Below are positions 1-8,690 of a DNA stretch of 46,701 nucleotides, piece after piece. The stretch is from Woeseiaceae bacterium. GTDB taxonomy: Bacteria > Pseudomonadota > Gammaproteobacteria > Steroidobacterales > Woeseiaceae. Both the position numbers and the translations under genes were made by a program. The DNA is taken from the NCBI GenBank assembly GCA_024640345.1, contig JAHEFD010000015.1, positions 1 to 46,701 of the forward strand. Reading direction: 5' to 3'. The stretch's first letter is position 1. Every line of letters starts with the position of its first letter. The notes under the pieces are model-generated. The model searched no databases. It was given only the letters and a program-made list of their open reading frames with translations, and was not told the DNA's origin.

Positions 1-260
1 TGCTTGGCGTTGTTGTCGTGTATACGACGCTCGCGATTCCCCAGGCAATTATGCTGGAGTCGTTTCTCAGCTTCCTCGGATTGGGTATCCAGGAACCGCA
101 GACATCCCTGGGCACGCTCGTGAACGCCGGCGTGGATCACATGGGAAGCAGCTGGTGGTTGCTGGTGATTCCGGCAGCGACTCTTGCCCTGATCCTGTTG
201 TGCTTCAATTTTCTGGGTGATGGTCTGCGGGACCTCGCAGATCCCAGGGGACAGGCGTGA
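1..260 (+). CDS. ABC transporter permease, OppC/DppC family (3' end only)
   Basis: This is the C-terminal end of an inner-membrane permease of a peptide/nickel-type ABC importer. The gene begins before the window; the reading frame starts at base 3. The visible 85 or so residues carry the family's hallmark segment AIPQAIMLESFLSFLGLG, which follows the EAA loop that contacts the ATPase, and then a last membrane helix (WWLLVIPAATLALILLCFN). The ending GDGLRDLADPR is typical of OppC/DppC. The stop codon at 258-260 shares its final base with the ATG of the following ATPase gene, so the two are translationally coupled and belong to one transporter. Substrate cannot be told from this fragment; peptides are the usual guess. 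Confidence 0.93.
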   Translation, partial: LGVVVVYTTLAIPQAIMLESFLSFLGLGIQEPQTSLGTLVNAGVDHMGSSWWLLVIPAATLALILLCFNFLGDGLRDLADPRGQA

Positions 261-2035
261 TGAGCTTGCTTGAAGTCGCCAACCTGTCAGTCAGCTACCC
301 GGGCTCAGCACAATCAGCGGTCAGTGAAATGTCTTTTTCGCTCGATCGCGGCGAGTCGCTCGGCATTGTCGGCGAGTCCGGTTCGGGAAAAACCCAAACG
401 GCGCTGGCCATTTTGGGTCTCCTGCCAGCCAACGCCAGGCTGACGGGCAGTGTCTGTTTCGATGGAACGGAACTGGCCGGCGCTGAACCGGCCCTGTTGA
501 ATCAGTTCCGGGCACGAAGGGTGGCCATGATCTTTCAGGACCCGATGGCCGCGCTGAATCCGTACGTGCCGGTTGGCAAGCAGCTCGGGCGCCTGTTGCT
601 GGAACACCGGCTCTGTAAGCCGGGCGATGTGGCTGAGCGTACGATGGCCATGTTGAAAAAAGTCGGACTGCCGGACCCGGAGCGCCAGTTCCACGCCTAT
701 TCCCATCAGCTGTCCGGTGGCATGCGGCAACGCGTGATGATTGGCGCCGCGCTGCTGGGCGAGCCGGATCTCCTTATCGCCGACGAGCCGACGACGGCGC
801 TGGACGTTACCGTGCAGGCGCAAATCCTTCAGCTGCTGCAGGGGCTGAAAGAAGAATCGAACCTGGCGTTATTGCTCATCACACACGATCTCGGCGTCGT
901 CGCGGGCAATTGCCAGCGGATGCTGGTCATGGACCAGGGGCGGATGTTGGAAGAAGGTACGGTCCGGGAAATATTTTCCTCCCCGGCGAGCGAAAAGATG
1001 TGTGCCCTTCTCGCGGCCGCGCCCCGGATTACGCCGTCAGATCCATCGTTGCGGGCAACGCCGGTCGGCGAAACCATTCTTGATATTGACGACCTGTCGG
1101 TGTCCTTTGCAGAGCATCGAGGCTTTCGGCGCGAGCGGCTTCGTGCCGTGCGCCCGATCAGCATGGCGCTGCGAAAGGGAGAGACCGTGGCAGTCGTCGG
1201 CGAATCGGGCTCTGGCAAGTCGAGCTTTGCACGTGCACTGGTGGGATTGATTCCCGCTGACAGTGGCCGGGTCATGTTTCTTGGCAAACCGCAGTCCGGA
1301 TCGACCAACGAGCGCGATCAGGACAGTCGCCGCAACCTGCAAATGGTGTTTCAGGATCCCCAGGCGTCGCTGAATCCGGCGAAGCGAGTCAGGGACATTG
1401 TCGCCGAGCCATTGCGGGTTCACGAACCCGGGAAGTCGAATCACAAAATGGCGGTGGAGGCGATCATGGAGAAGGTCGGGTTAAGGGCCGCACTCCTCGG
1501 GCGTTATCCGCACGAATTGTCCGGTGGGCAGGCGCAGCGGGTTGCAATCGCACGTGCCCTTATTCTGCGACCGAAGGTCATTATCTGCGATGAGGCAGTT
1601 GCGGCGCTGGATGGCACGGTGCAAAAAGGGATTCTCGAGTTGTTGCAGGCTGAACAGGCCCGCTCCGGTTTGTCACTCATTTTTATTACCCATGACCTGG
1701 CGGTCGTGCGACAGATCAGCCATCGGGTGCTGGTGATGTACCTGGGCCGACTCTGCGAGCTGGCGGGCAATGACCGTCTTTTCAGTCGTCCGCGGCACCC
1801 CTATACGAAAGCGTTGTTGAATGCCGTTCCACAACCGGACCCGACGGCGAGGCCGCTCGATGCATTACTGGTTGGTGAAGTGTCGTCCATCCTGAACCCG
1901 CCATCCGGATGTACCTTTCACCCGCGATGTCTGCACTCGATCGCGATATGCCGGGACGTGGTGCCGGAATTGGCAGAAGACGATGGCAGCATCGTTGCCT
2001 GCCACCGCGCTGCGGAACTGGATTTCCGTTACTGA
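260..2035 (+). CDS. Fused double ATPase of a peptide ABC importer (DppD-DppF type)
   Basis: A cytoplasmic ATPase with two complete nucleotide-binding domains in one chain, as in GsiA/YejF; it would energise the permease just upstream. Domain 1 has Walker A GESGSGKT, signature LSGGM and Walker [13 protein letters not shown]. Domain 2 has [13 protein letters not shown] and [11 protein letters not shown], where the usual Pro after DE is replaced by Ala. The C-terminus has the oligopeptide HPY segment (RHPYTKALL) and a Cys cluster ([10 protein letters not shown]) as in DppD/DppF. I chose ATG at 260, which overlaps the permease stop by one base; GTG at 257 in the same frame is an alternative. About 591 residues, normal for fused forms. 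Solute-binding protein and first permease lie outside the window. Confidence 0.93.
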   Translation: MSLLEVANLSVSYPGSAQSAVSEMSFSLDRGESLGIVGESGSGKTQTALAILGLLPANARLTGSVCFDGTELAGAEPALLNQFRARRVAMIFQDPMAALNPYVPVGKQLGRLLLEHRLCKPGDVAERTMAMLKKVGLPDPERQFHAYSHQLSGGMRQRVMIGAALLGEPDLLIADEPTTALDVTVQAQILQLLQGLKEESNLALLLITHDLGVVAGNCQRMLVMDQGRMLEEGTVREIFSSPASEKMCALLAAAPRITPSDPSLRATPVGETILDIDDLSVSFAEHRGFRRERLRAVRPISMALRKGETVAVVGESGSGKSSFARALVGLIPADSGRVMFLGKPQSGSTNERDQDSRRNLQMVFQDPQASLNPAKRVRDIVAEPLRVHEPGKSNHKMAVEAIMEKVGLRAALLGRYPHELSGGQAQRVAIARALILRPKVIICDEAVAALDGTVQKGILELLQAEQARSGLSLIFITHDLAVVRQISHRVLVMYLGRLCELAGNDRLFSRPRHPYTKALLNAVPQPDPTARPLDALLVGEVSSILNPPSGCTFHPRCLHSIAICRDVVPELAEDDGSIVACHRAAELDFRY

Positions 2036-2174
2036 CAGGAGGCCAGTCGGCGCCCGGCTGATCTTTTGCTACAGGTTCTTTTCGATAAAATCGGCCATGC
2101 CGAACGTCATAGAGCCTCTCCTGGTGCCGGCTGCCTCGCAGTGGCACAGAAACCGGCAGTCCCGGTTGCTAAGA

Positions 2175-3503
2175 CTACAGACCTGGAATAGGGATCGGCA
2201 TGGGCGCGCCATTAACCGTCACGAGGCCTTGCGCGTACTCGGCTTCCATAATGTATTTGTCGCCGTCCTTTTGCAGAATCCCCATCGCCAGCAACGATCC
2301 GGCCTGCGGATTCATCATTGTCGCCATGTCAAAAAGCTCGGCCGGAACGCGAATGTCGATACTGGCCGTCATATTCAGCAGCACGGAAGGCCAGGAAAAA
2401 CCTGCACCCGAATCCGTTTCGGCAACTTCGACGGTGACTTTCGTTTCGACCGTGCCCTGAGGCAACGTCACATCAAAGCGGTCAAATCGAAGTTCACCAC
2501 CGGAAGATGCCAGTGTCTGCAGGTCGTCTTTGACGTCTCCCAACGCCGTTTGCAGCGCCATTTCCGGATCATCGGCAGCCTGGGCATCACGGAAAGCTTT
2601 GATAATGGCACCGAAGGACTCCGCATGCAGCCCGTTCATCGACGCATCCATCACCATCGACACATCGCCAAAGCCGGGAATCGCAACATCGCTGATTGTC
2701 ACCACGCTATTACTGTTGGCGCGATCTGCCTGCAACGAAGAATTCATCTTCACATCGATGCCGCCGACGACGAGTTTCTGGCCGTCATCTTCCAGTGTCA
2801 TTGTGTCCAGCGAAAAATTGCCCGGACCGATGTTGAAACCATACGGTGTGCGCACCTGGTCCGCGTCGATTCGAATGGCGCCGACACTGGCTCGGCTGTC
2901 GTCAGCACGGAAGGTGGACGGCTCGATCGTGCCGTGAACGGAAATTTCTCCGGAATTCCTGTCGGAATAAACGGCAAGGTCGGCACCGTCCCAGCTGGCC
3001 ACCACATCCTGATCCTCGTAGCTGCCGGTTTCCACCAGCAGTCGCGAATTGCTGGCGCCGGTTAGCGATACGTCGCTGAAAAGCGTGCCGGGCAGCTGAA
3101 CAAGCTGGCCATTGCCAGGGTCAAGCTGGAAAGTCGATATGGTACTGGCCAGGGCGGGCATGACAGAGCCGGCATCGCGGGACAACGACGTGAGCGGTAC
3201 GAGGCCGTGGTCAAATCGGGTGTCAATAATCAGTGACGGCAGGTTCGGATTGCCGGAGGCGGCCGCATACTTCTCCGAGGCATTACGGAACCGGCCACCC
3301 TGGAGGACAACACGGTGCCTGCCTTCCGATGTGAACCAGCCTCGTTCGTAGGCTTCGGTCGTAATATTCACTCCCGGGCTCTCGGACGCGGCCCATTGAA
3401 TATTGTCCTCCATATTTTGCTCTGCGAGTCGCCCGACAATGCCTGGCGAAACCAGGATGACGAGAGCGAGCACGACGAGCAGGACAACAAGCCAGCGTTT
3501 CAT
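2175..3503 (-). CDS. DUF945 (YdgA-like) membrane-anchored periplasmic protein
   Basis: About 442 residues with one N-terminal signal anchor (KRWLVVLLVVLALVILVSPGIVG), followed by a long beta-rich domain and no catalytic motif. The region after the anchor (NITTEAYERGWFTSEGRHRVVL) is the recognisable start of the DUF945/YdgA family, exported proteins of unknown function common in gammaproteobacteria. ATG at 3503 is preferred because GAGGAA stands about six bases upstream and the signal anchor starts there; a longer upstream in-frame extension has no such support. The gene converges with the ABC transporter and diverges from the cytochrome c gene. A short inverted repeat, AACCGG/CCGGTT at 2151-2167, just past its stop might be a weak terminator. 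Confidence 0.85.
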   Translation of the reverse strand: MKRWLVVLLVVLALVILVSPGIVGRLAEQNMEDNIQWAASESPGVNITTEAYERGWFTSEGRHRVVLQGGRFRNASEKYAAASGNPNLPSLIIDTRFDHGLVPLTSLSRDAGSVMPALASTISTFQLDPGNGQLVQLPGTLFSDVSLTGASNSRLLVETGSYEDQDVVASWDGADLAVYSDRNSGEISVHGTIEPSTFRADDSRASVGAIRIDADQVRTPYGFNIGPGNFSLDTMTLEDDGQKLVVGGIDVKMNSSLQADRANSNSVVTISDVAIPGFGDVSMVMDASMNGLHAESFGAIIKAFRDAQAADDPEMALQTALGDVKDDLQTLASSGGELRFDRFDVTLPQGTVETKVTVEVAETDSGAGFSWPSVLLNMTASIDIRVPAELFDMATMMNPQAGSLLAMGILQKDGDKYIMEAEYAQGLVTVNGAPMPIPIPGL

Positions 3504-3669
3504 GGCGATTCCTCGAAAACCAGAATGAAGCGGAATGCTAGCACGCAGCCTCCGATGGTAGGTGTTCCGGCTGGAAAAATCGGGCAACAGTCTCTACCAT
3601 AGCGCCCACCAAAGAATCCGGGCCCCTGCCCGGAGTCACCAGCCAGAAAATACAAGCGTGAACACTCAT

Positions 3670-4269
3670 ATGAATATTCGTCTATGCGCGGCATTCGCAC
3701 TGATCGCCGCGTTAATTTGTGCAAAACCGGTCGCCGCAGAAGGGGACCCGGAACAGGGCCGCCAACTGGGATTTACCTGTCTTGGATGCCATGGAATCGA
3801 GGGCCAACGGAATGCCTATCCTTCATTTCGCGTGCCGCGCCTGGGTGGGCAGGGCCGTGACTACATCGAAAACGCACTGCGCGCTTATCGTGACGGCACG
3901 CGCCCGCACCCAACGATGCATGCGCAGGCCAGCTCGCTGACCGATACGGATATTGAAAACCTGCTGGCGTGGTTCGAGACGTCGGGCACGGCGAGCGATG
4001 TCGCAACCGCGGAGCAAGTGCAGGCCGTTGCGGCGGCGCAGGTCTGTGTGACCTGCCACGGCGTCGATGGCAAGGGCGTCGTTCCCCAGCCGCCGGTACT
4101 CGCGGGTCAACACGCGGATTATATCGTTCACGCGCTGAACCAGTACAAGGAAGGCACGCGAACCGGCAACGTCATGGTGGCATTTGCGGCAGCATTGAGC
4201 GAGTCCGACATCGCCCTTATTGCCGACTACTACGCCTCGCAGGACGGGCTTGAAACGCTGAGCAAATAG
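3670..4269 (+). CDS. Periplasmic diheme cytochrome c (c4-like)
   Basis: A small electron carrier of about 199 residues with a Sec signal peptide (MNIRLCAAFALIAALICAKPVAA). Two class-I cytochrome c domains in tandem each have a CxxCH heme site: CLGCH at residues 37-41 and CVTCH at 126-130. A Met in each half (PTMHAQ and NVMVAF) is suitably placed as the second axial ligand. Size, duplication and the C-terminal ADYYAS motif match cytochrome c4, which passes electrons to terminal oxidases. ATG at 3670 is chosen for the signal peptide; GTG at 3658 in frame is possible, and neither has a strong ribosome site. The MBL and AcuI genes follow closely on the same strand, so co-transcription is likely though a functional link is not obvious. 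Confidence 0.9.
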   Translation: MNIRLCAAFALIAALICAKPVAAEGDPEQGRQLGFTCLGCHGIEGQRNAYPSFRVPRLGGQGRDYIENALRAYRDGTRPHPTMHAQASSLTDTDIENLLAWFETSGTASDVATAEQVQAVAAAQVCVTCHGVDGKGVVPQPPVLAGQHADYIVHALNQYKEGTRTGNVMVAFAAALSESDIALIADYYASQDGLETLSK

Positions 4270-4293
4270 CCGGCTGAAACAAAGGCGGGGCGC

Positions 4294-5250
4294 ATGACAA
4301 ATGAAGTACCCCGAACCACCGCACTGGGCGATGGCATTACCGCTATCGACACGGGTTTTTTGCGACCGTTGTTCGATGCCAGCCACCTGATCACTGAAGG
4401 AACCCGGGCCGCCTTTGTCGATACTGGCGCGAACTCCAGCGTCCCTTTGTTACTCGAAGCGCTGCGGTTAAATAACGTTGATCCCGCCGCAGTCGAATTC
4501 GTATTCCTGACGCACGTCCACCTGGATCATGCCGGCGGTGCAGGGCTGCTGATGCAGGCGTTGCCGAATGCGAAAGCCGTCCTTCACCCGCGGGGTGCGC
4601 CGCACATGATCGATCCGACCAGGTTGATCAGCGGTGCGCAGGCGGTTTATGGCATCGAAAGGTTTGCCGCCGACTATGGCAATATTGTTCCTGTCCCCGA
4701 AGACCGCATCATCGTTGTTGATGATGAACAGGAAGTCACCCTCAACGGTCGTGCGATGCAGTGTCTTTACACGGAAGGCCATGCACGGCACCACTACGTA
4801 CTCAACGACCGGCAATCACGAGGCGTGTTTACCGGCGACAGCTTCGGACTTTCCTATCGCGAGCTCGATACGGTGAAAGGCGAGTTTATCTATCCGACAA
4901 CCACGCCGATCCACTTCGACCCGTCAGAGGCACACATCTCGATTGACCGGATAATCGGCCTGGATCCGGCGCAGCTGTTCCTGACACATTACAGTCGCGT
5001 AACGGAACTGCAGAGGCTTGCAGACGACATGCACAAACGCATCGATGAATTCGTCGATATGGCGGAATGGCACAAGGGCGATGCCGAACGCACGGCCAAT
5101 ATGCATGAGAGCATGTATGCTTATTTCGTCAGGGAGCTGGACGAACACGGGTTTGCCGGCTCCGTCGAACAGATTCATTCCATCGTCAGGATAGACGTGG
5201 AGCTCAATACCATGGGGCTCGAGTACTGGCTCGACCACCGAAAAAAATAA
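4294..5250 (+). CDS. MBL-fold metallo-hydrolase (glyoxalase II-like)
   Basis: A 318-residue metallo-beta-lactamase-fold hydrolase with no signal peptide, probably cytoplasmic. The metal motif HxHxDH is H74-V-H76-L-D78-H79, followed by GG. Later ligands are visible as His in TEGHARHH, Asp in FTGDSFG and His in LTHYSR, so both metal sites should be intact. About 80 residues past the core form a helical extension (LQRLADDMHKRIDEFVDMAEW), as in MBL proteins that act on thioesters or phosphoesters. It starts 24 bases after the cytochrome stop and ends 11 bases before the AcuI-like gene. Substrate unknown; the neighbour makes a CoA-thioester hydrolase thinkable but nothing proves it. Confidence 0.88.
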   Translation: MTNEVPRTTALGDGITAIDTGFLRPLFDASHLITEGTRAAFVDTGANSSVPLLLEALRLNNVDPAAVEFVFLTHVHLDHAGGAGLLMQALPNAKAVLHPRGAPHMIDPTRLISGAQAVYGIERFAADYGNIVPVPEDRIIVVDDEQEVTLNGRAMQCLYTEGHARHHYVLNDRQSRGVFTGDSFGLSYRELDTVKGEFIYPTTTPIHFDPSEAHISIDRIIGLDPAQLFLTHYSRVTELQRLADDMHKRIDEFVDMAEWHKGDAERTANMHESMYAYFVRELDEHGFAGSVEQIHSIVRIDVELNTMGLEYWLDHRKK

Positions 5251-5261
5251 CCGAGGTAGTG

Positions 5262-6251
5262 ATGAAAGATTTTCGTGCCTATCGAATTGACCAGGAAGAC
5301 GGCAACATCGTCGCCGGCTTCAAGCGGCTGACCATCGACGACCTTTCGCCGGGCGAGGTTGTCATCAAGGTCAGCCATTCGACGATCAACTATAAAGACG
5401 CACTGGCGGCAACAGGTGCCGGAAGAATTCTGCGCAGCTTTCCACTGGTTGGTGGAATCGACCTTGCGGGATCCGTTGTCAGTTCGGAAAGCCCCGATTT
5501 TGCCGAGGGCGATCATGTCCTGGTTAACGGTTGTGGCCTTAGTGAAACTCGCGATGGTGGATATGCAGAATATGCTCGCGTACCCGCTGTCGCGGTAGTG
5601 CCGATCCCGGCCGGAATGACGGCTGCCCAGGCGATGCAACTGGGCACCGCGGGTTATACGGCCGCACTCGCAATTCACCGCATGGAGCAGAACGGGCAGC
5701 GGCCCGAGAATGGGCCGATAGTGGTAACAGGTGCGACGGGTGGCGTTGGCAGCATCGCGATCGACATGCTGGATGTTCGCGGTTATGAAGTGGTGGCGCT
5801 GACCGGAAAGGCGGCGCAGGCCGATTATCTCAAGAGTATCGGTGCACGAAGCGTCCTGTTGCGTGATGAGCTGGATCTCGGCAAGCGCCCAATGGAAAAA
5901 GCACAATGGGCGGGAGGCATCGACAACCTTGGTGGCGATGTCCTGACGTGGTTAACACGCACAGTCGACTACGGCGGCAATATTGCGAGCATCGGGCTTG
6001 CGGCGAGCCATGAGCTGAATACAACTGTCCTGCCTTTTATTCTGCGTGCGGTTTGCCTGCTTGGCATTAACTCAGTCGATACCCCGCGTGACCTGCGGTT
6101 GCAGGTATGGAATCGAATCGGCGCAGACCTGAAGCCCCGTCATCTCGACAGGATTGCATCGAATACGATCAGCCTTGATGAACTGCCGGCGGCGTTTCAG
6201 GCTTTCGTTGACGGGAAGGTTACCGGGAGAACCGTCGTCGAGATTGCCTAG
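5262..6251 (+). CDS. acuI: Acryloyl-CoA reductase-type MDR oxidoreductase (AcuI/YhdH family)
   Basis: A zinc-free medium-chain dehydrogenase/reductase of about 329 residues. The N-terminal substrate domain has NYKDALAATGAGRI and SFPLVGGIDLAGSV, which are very typical of YhdH/AcuI. The central Rossmann fold has VTGATGGVGSIAIDML. Known family members reduce acryloyl-CoA to propionyl-CoA with NADPH, detoxifying acrylate from DMSP or 3-hydroxypropionate. ATG at 5262 follows a GAGG ribosome site by five bases; GTG at 5259 is less well placed. The methylcitrate operon prpBCD, which consumes propionyl-CoA, begins about 1.5 kb downstream with one gene between, supporting the acrylate/propionate assignment. 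The exact substrate is inferred. Confidence 0.85.
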   Translation: MKDFRAYRIDQEDGNIVAGFKRLTIDDLSPGEVVIKVSHSTINYKDALAATGAGRILRSFPLVGGIDLAGSVVSSESPDFAEGDHVLVNGCGLSETRDGGYAEYARVPAVAVVPIPAGMTAAQAMQLGTAGYTAALAIHRMEQNGQRPENGPIVVTGATGGVGSIAIDMLDVRGYEVVALTGKAAQADYLKSIGARSVLLRDELDLGKRPMEKAQWAGGIDNLGGDVLTWLTRTVDYGGNIASIGLAASHELNTTVLPFILRAVCLLGINSVDTPRDLRLQVWNRIGADLKPRHLDRIASNTISLDELPAAFQAFVDGKVTGRTVVEIA

Positions 6252-6360
6252 CCGGGGGTCAGGATGGCAAGCGGTGCCGTCACTGCCTGGACTGGCCGCT
6301 TTTAGCGGCAAGCGAGCGCTTTCGGGTATATTCCGTGAAAGCGTACTTCTGGAGTCCTGC

Positions 6361-7623
6361 ATGAAAACAACTTCGGTTCTGATTACTTTATTGTTGTTGG
6401 CCGGCTGCGCTGCTCACACAGATTTCAGTTTCGAAGCAGGGGATTCCCCGGCGTTTGTCGATGAGCGACTTGACCGCATTGACGATGCAATAAACGCGGA
6501 AGTGGCGGCGGGAAATATTTCCGGCGCGGTCGCCCTGGTCGTGAAGGACGGCAGGCCCGTCTATCACAAGAGCTTTGGTTACGCGGATATCGCGTCGCAA
6601 ACACCCATGCAAAAGGATTCGATATTTCGTATTGCTTCAATGACGAAAGCGGTCACTACCGTCGCTGTCATGACCCTTTATGAGAAGGGCTATTTTCAAT
6701 TGAACGATGCGATTTCAAAGTACATCCCGGCATTCGCCAATCCGGAGGTGCTGGTCAGTGTTGATGAGGAAGGCGTCGTTACAGAAACGCGCCCGGCCGC
6801 ACGCGAAATAAGAATCATCGATCTGCTGAGTCACTCTTCCGGTATCAGCTATCCCTTTATCAGCACGCCGTTACAAAAGGTGTACAAGCTGAACGGGGTT
6901 ATCGATGGGCTGACCGAAAGGAACATCGAACTTTCGACGGTAATGGCAAGGCTCGCGGAGCAACCATTGTTGTTTGATCCTGGCAGCGGGTGGGCCTACG
7001 GGCTCAACACCGACCTGTTGGGTTATCTGGTCGAAGTCATTTCCGGTAAACCGCTCGACGAGTACTTCGCCGAAGAGATCTTTGCGCCCCTCGGAATGAA
7101 AGACACCTACTTTTACCTTCCGGATAGCAAGGCCGATCGACTGGTCACTTTGTATGCGGACGTCGACGGTCTGATTGTTTCGAAAGGCGACGAATCATCA
7201 ATCGTACTCGATAACCCCAGGTATCCGGTCGAAGGTGCCAGGACGTATTTTTCAGGTGGCGCCGGCCTGTCTTCAACGGCCTATGATTACGCGCGTTTCA
7301 TCGAGATGTTGCTGAATGACGGTGAGCTGGATGGCCAGCGCGTACTTGGCCGAAAATCGGTCGAGCTCATGCGCTCGCCGCGAATCGACATGGACGATGA
7401 CGGAGCTGCGGACTTCGGACTGGGTTTTGAGGTGATCAGCGATATTGGTAAAAACGGTGAGCTCGGATCGCGAGGGCTCTATCGCTGGGGTGGGGCATTC
7501 GCAACCGAGTACTGGATCGATCCCGAAGAAAACCTGGTCGCCGTCTTCATGACGCAGGCCCGCCCGAGAAAAAGCGAGATCACTGTCCGGTTTCAGACAC
7601 TGGTCTACCAGGCCCTCGAGTAA
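6361..7623 (+). CDS. Serine hydrolase lipoprotein, class C beta-lactamase family
   Basis: A 420-residue exported enzyme of the beta-lactamase/penicillin-binding superfamily (esterase EstB, D-aminopeptidase and CubicO-like group). It starts at ATG 6361 with a lipoprotein signal whose lipobox LLAGC places the lipidated Cys at residue 16, so it should be anchored to a membrane. The catalytic S-x-x-K is S93-M-T-K96; YGLN supplies the Tyr-x-Asn motif and RWGGAF is the likely third motif, in place of KTG. A longer open frame upstream overlaps the AcuI end and is not used. True substrate unknown: family members hydrolyse esters or D-amino-acid peptides and often are not antibiotic resistance enzymes. 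Confidence 0.9.
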   Translation: MKTTSVLITLLLLAGCAAHTDFSFEAGDSPAFVDERLDRIDDAINAEVAAGNISGAVALVVKDGRPVYHKSFGYADIASQTPMQKDSIFRIASMTKAVTTVAVMTLYEKGYFQLNDAISKYIPAFANPEVLVSVDEEGVVTETRPAAREIRIIDLLSHSSGISYPFISTPLQKVYKLNGVIDGLTERNIELSTVMARLAEQPLLFDPGSGWAYGLNTDLLGYLVEVISGKPLDEYFAEEIFAPLGMKDTYFYLPDSKADRLVTLYADVDGLIVSKGDESSIVLDNPRYPVEGARTYFSGGAGLSSTAYDYARFIEMLLNDGELDGQRVLGRKSVELMRSPRIDMDDDGAADFGLGFEVISDIGKNGELGSRGLYRWGGAFATEYWIDPEENLVAVFMTQARPRKSEITVRFQTLVYQALE

Positions 7624-7688
7624 GCCGGTTCGCGGAAAATATCGGGTCGGTCCAGCGGCAGCCGACGGAGTCGCGGCTGGCACATCAT

Positions 7689-7718
7689 TTGGGAAACGCC
7701 CCTTCAGTGGTTTAGAAT
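7689..7718 (+). promoter_or_regulatory. Candidate sigma-70 promoter of prpBCD
   Basis: A possible -35 TTGGGA at 7689-7694 and -10 TAGAAT at 7713-7718 are separated by 18 bases. A start around 7725 would place the transcript right at the left arm of the palindrome at 7728-7755. This is read by eye; the hexamers match consensus at four and five of six positions. Confidence 0.45.
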
Positions 7719-7727
7719 CGCCTCCCC

Positions 7728-7755
7728 GGAAATTTTAATCTGCATTAAAATTTCC
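7728..7755. promoter_or_regulatory. Perfect 12-4-12 palindrome upstream of prpB (likely operator)
   Basis: The left arm GGAAATTTTAAT (7728-7739) and right arm ATTAAAATTTCC (7744-7755) are exact reverse complements around CTGC. The element ends 28 bases before the prpB start and lies just after a candidate promoter, where a dimeric repressor would block transcription. Methylcitrate operons are often controlled by GntR-, LysR- or PrpR-type regulators; no regulator gene lies in this window, so the protein is unknown. In RNA it could also form a strong hairpin, but there is no following T-run typical of a terminator. Confidence 0.7.
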
Positions 7756-7783
7756 GCCTGAAACCATTGATATGAGGTGTTTC

Positions 7784-8674
7784 ATGAGTGCTGGAGCGAG
7801 CTTTCGGCGGGCCCTCAATGAAGAGCGGCCGCTACAAATCGCCGGCGCGGTCAACGCGTACTCGGCCCTGTTGGCCGAAAAGGCGGGTTTCAAAGCGATT
7901 TACCTGTCAGGGGCCGGTGTTGCAAATGCGTCCTTCGGACTTCCCGACCTGGCAATGACCACGCTGACAGATGTCTGTGAGGATATACGCAGAATCAGCT
8001 CCGCTACGAGCATCCCGTTGCTCGTCGACGCCGACACCGGCTGGGGCGGCGCGTTCATGATTGGCAGAACGGTGAAGGAAATGACCCGCGCAGGCGCTGC
8101 GGGTTGTCACCTTGAAGACCAGGTCGGTGTCAAACGATGTGGACACCGGCCCGGGAAGGCACTGGTAAAGACGACGGAGATGGTCGATCGCATCAGGGCT
8201 GCAGTGGACGGCCGGCCGGACGAAGATTTTGTCATCATGGCACGTACAGATGCACATGCCGTTGAAGGCCAGCAAGCGGCGCTCGACCGGTCTTCTGCTT
8301 ATGTAGAGGCCGGCGCGGACATGATTTTCGCCGAGGCGCTGACAACGCTGGATGAATACCAGCAATTTACAACTGCGATCGATGTACCCGTACTCGCTAA
8401 CCTGACTGAATTTGGCAAGACGCCGATGTTCACGACATCAGAGCTGGCCGGCGTTGGCGTGAGCATGGTCCTGTATCCGTTGTCTGCGTTTCGGGCGATG
8501 TCAAAAGCGGCGGAGAACGTCTATCGGGCTCTTCGCGAGGACGGTACGCAGTCCGGCGTTATCGACACCATGCAAACGCGCATGGAGCTTTACGACGTTC
8601 TGGGCTACCAGGACTATGAAGACAAACTCGACCAGTTGTTTGCGGAAAAGGGATTAACCGGAAAGAAAGACTGA
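7784..8674 (+). CDS. prpB: 2-methylisocitrate lyase
   Basis: The last step of the methylcitrate cycle: cleaves 2-methylisocitrate to pyruvate and succinate in the cytoplasm. The protein (296 residues, family usual about 295) shows the isocitrate lyase/PEP mutase barrel with metal-binding DADTGWG (D83, D85), CHLEDQV, and the catalytic loop KRCGH with Cys119. An ATG at 7772 is in frame, but the ATG at 7784 has AGGTG six bases before it and gives the usual N-terminus [10 protein letters not shown]. It is the first gene of prpB-prpC-prpD, 16 bases ahead of prpC, and is probably controlled through the palindrome upstream. Confidence 0.96.
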   Translation: MSAGASFRRALNEERPLQIAGAVNAYSALLAEKAGFKAIYLSGAGVANASFGLPDLAMTTLTDVCEDIRRISSATSIPLLVDADTGWGGAFMIGRTVKEMTRAGAAGCHLEDQVGVKRCGHRPGKALVKTTEMVDRIRAAVDGRPDEDFVIMARTDAHAVEGQQAALDRSSAYVEAGADMIFAEALTTLDEYQQFTTAIDVPVLANLTEFGKTPMFTTSELAGVGVSMVLYPLSAFRAMSKAAENVYRALREDGTQSGVIDTMQTRMELYDVLGYQDYEDKLDQLFAEKGLTGKKD

Positions 8675-8690
8675 TGACTCGGAGACGAAT

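Noticed and set aside
1983..3065. Long plus-strand open frame (360 codons) opposite the DUF945 gene
   Set aside because: It overlaps the DUF945 gene, is rich in His/Arg as antisense frames of GC-rich genes are, and shows no family features or ribosome site.
6361..7623. Antibiotic-resistance class C beta-lactamase
   Set aside because: It has the fold and SxxK but no KTG motif, and is a lipoprotein like the many esterase or peptidase members; resistance should not be claimed.
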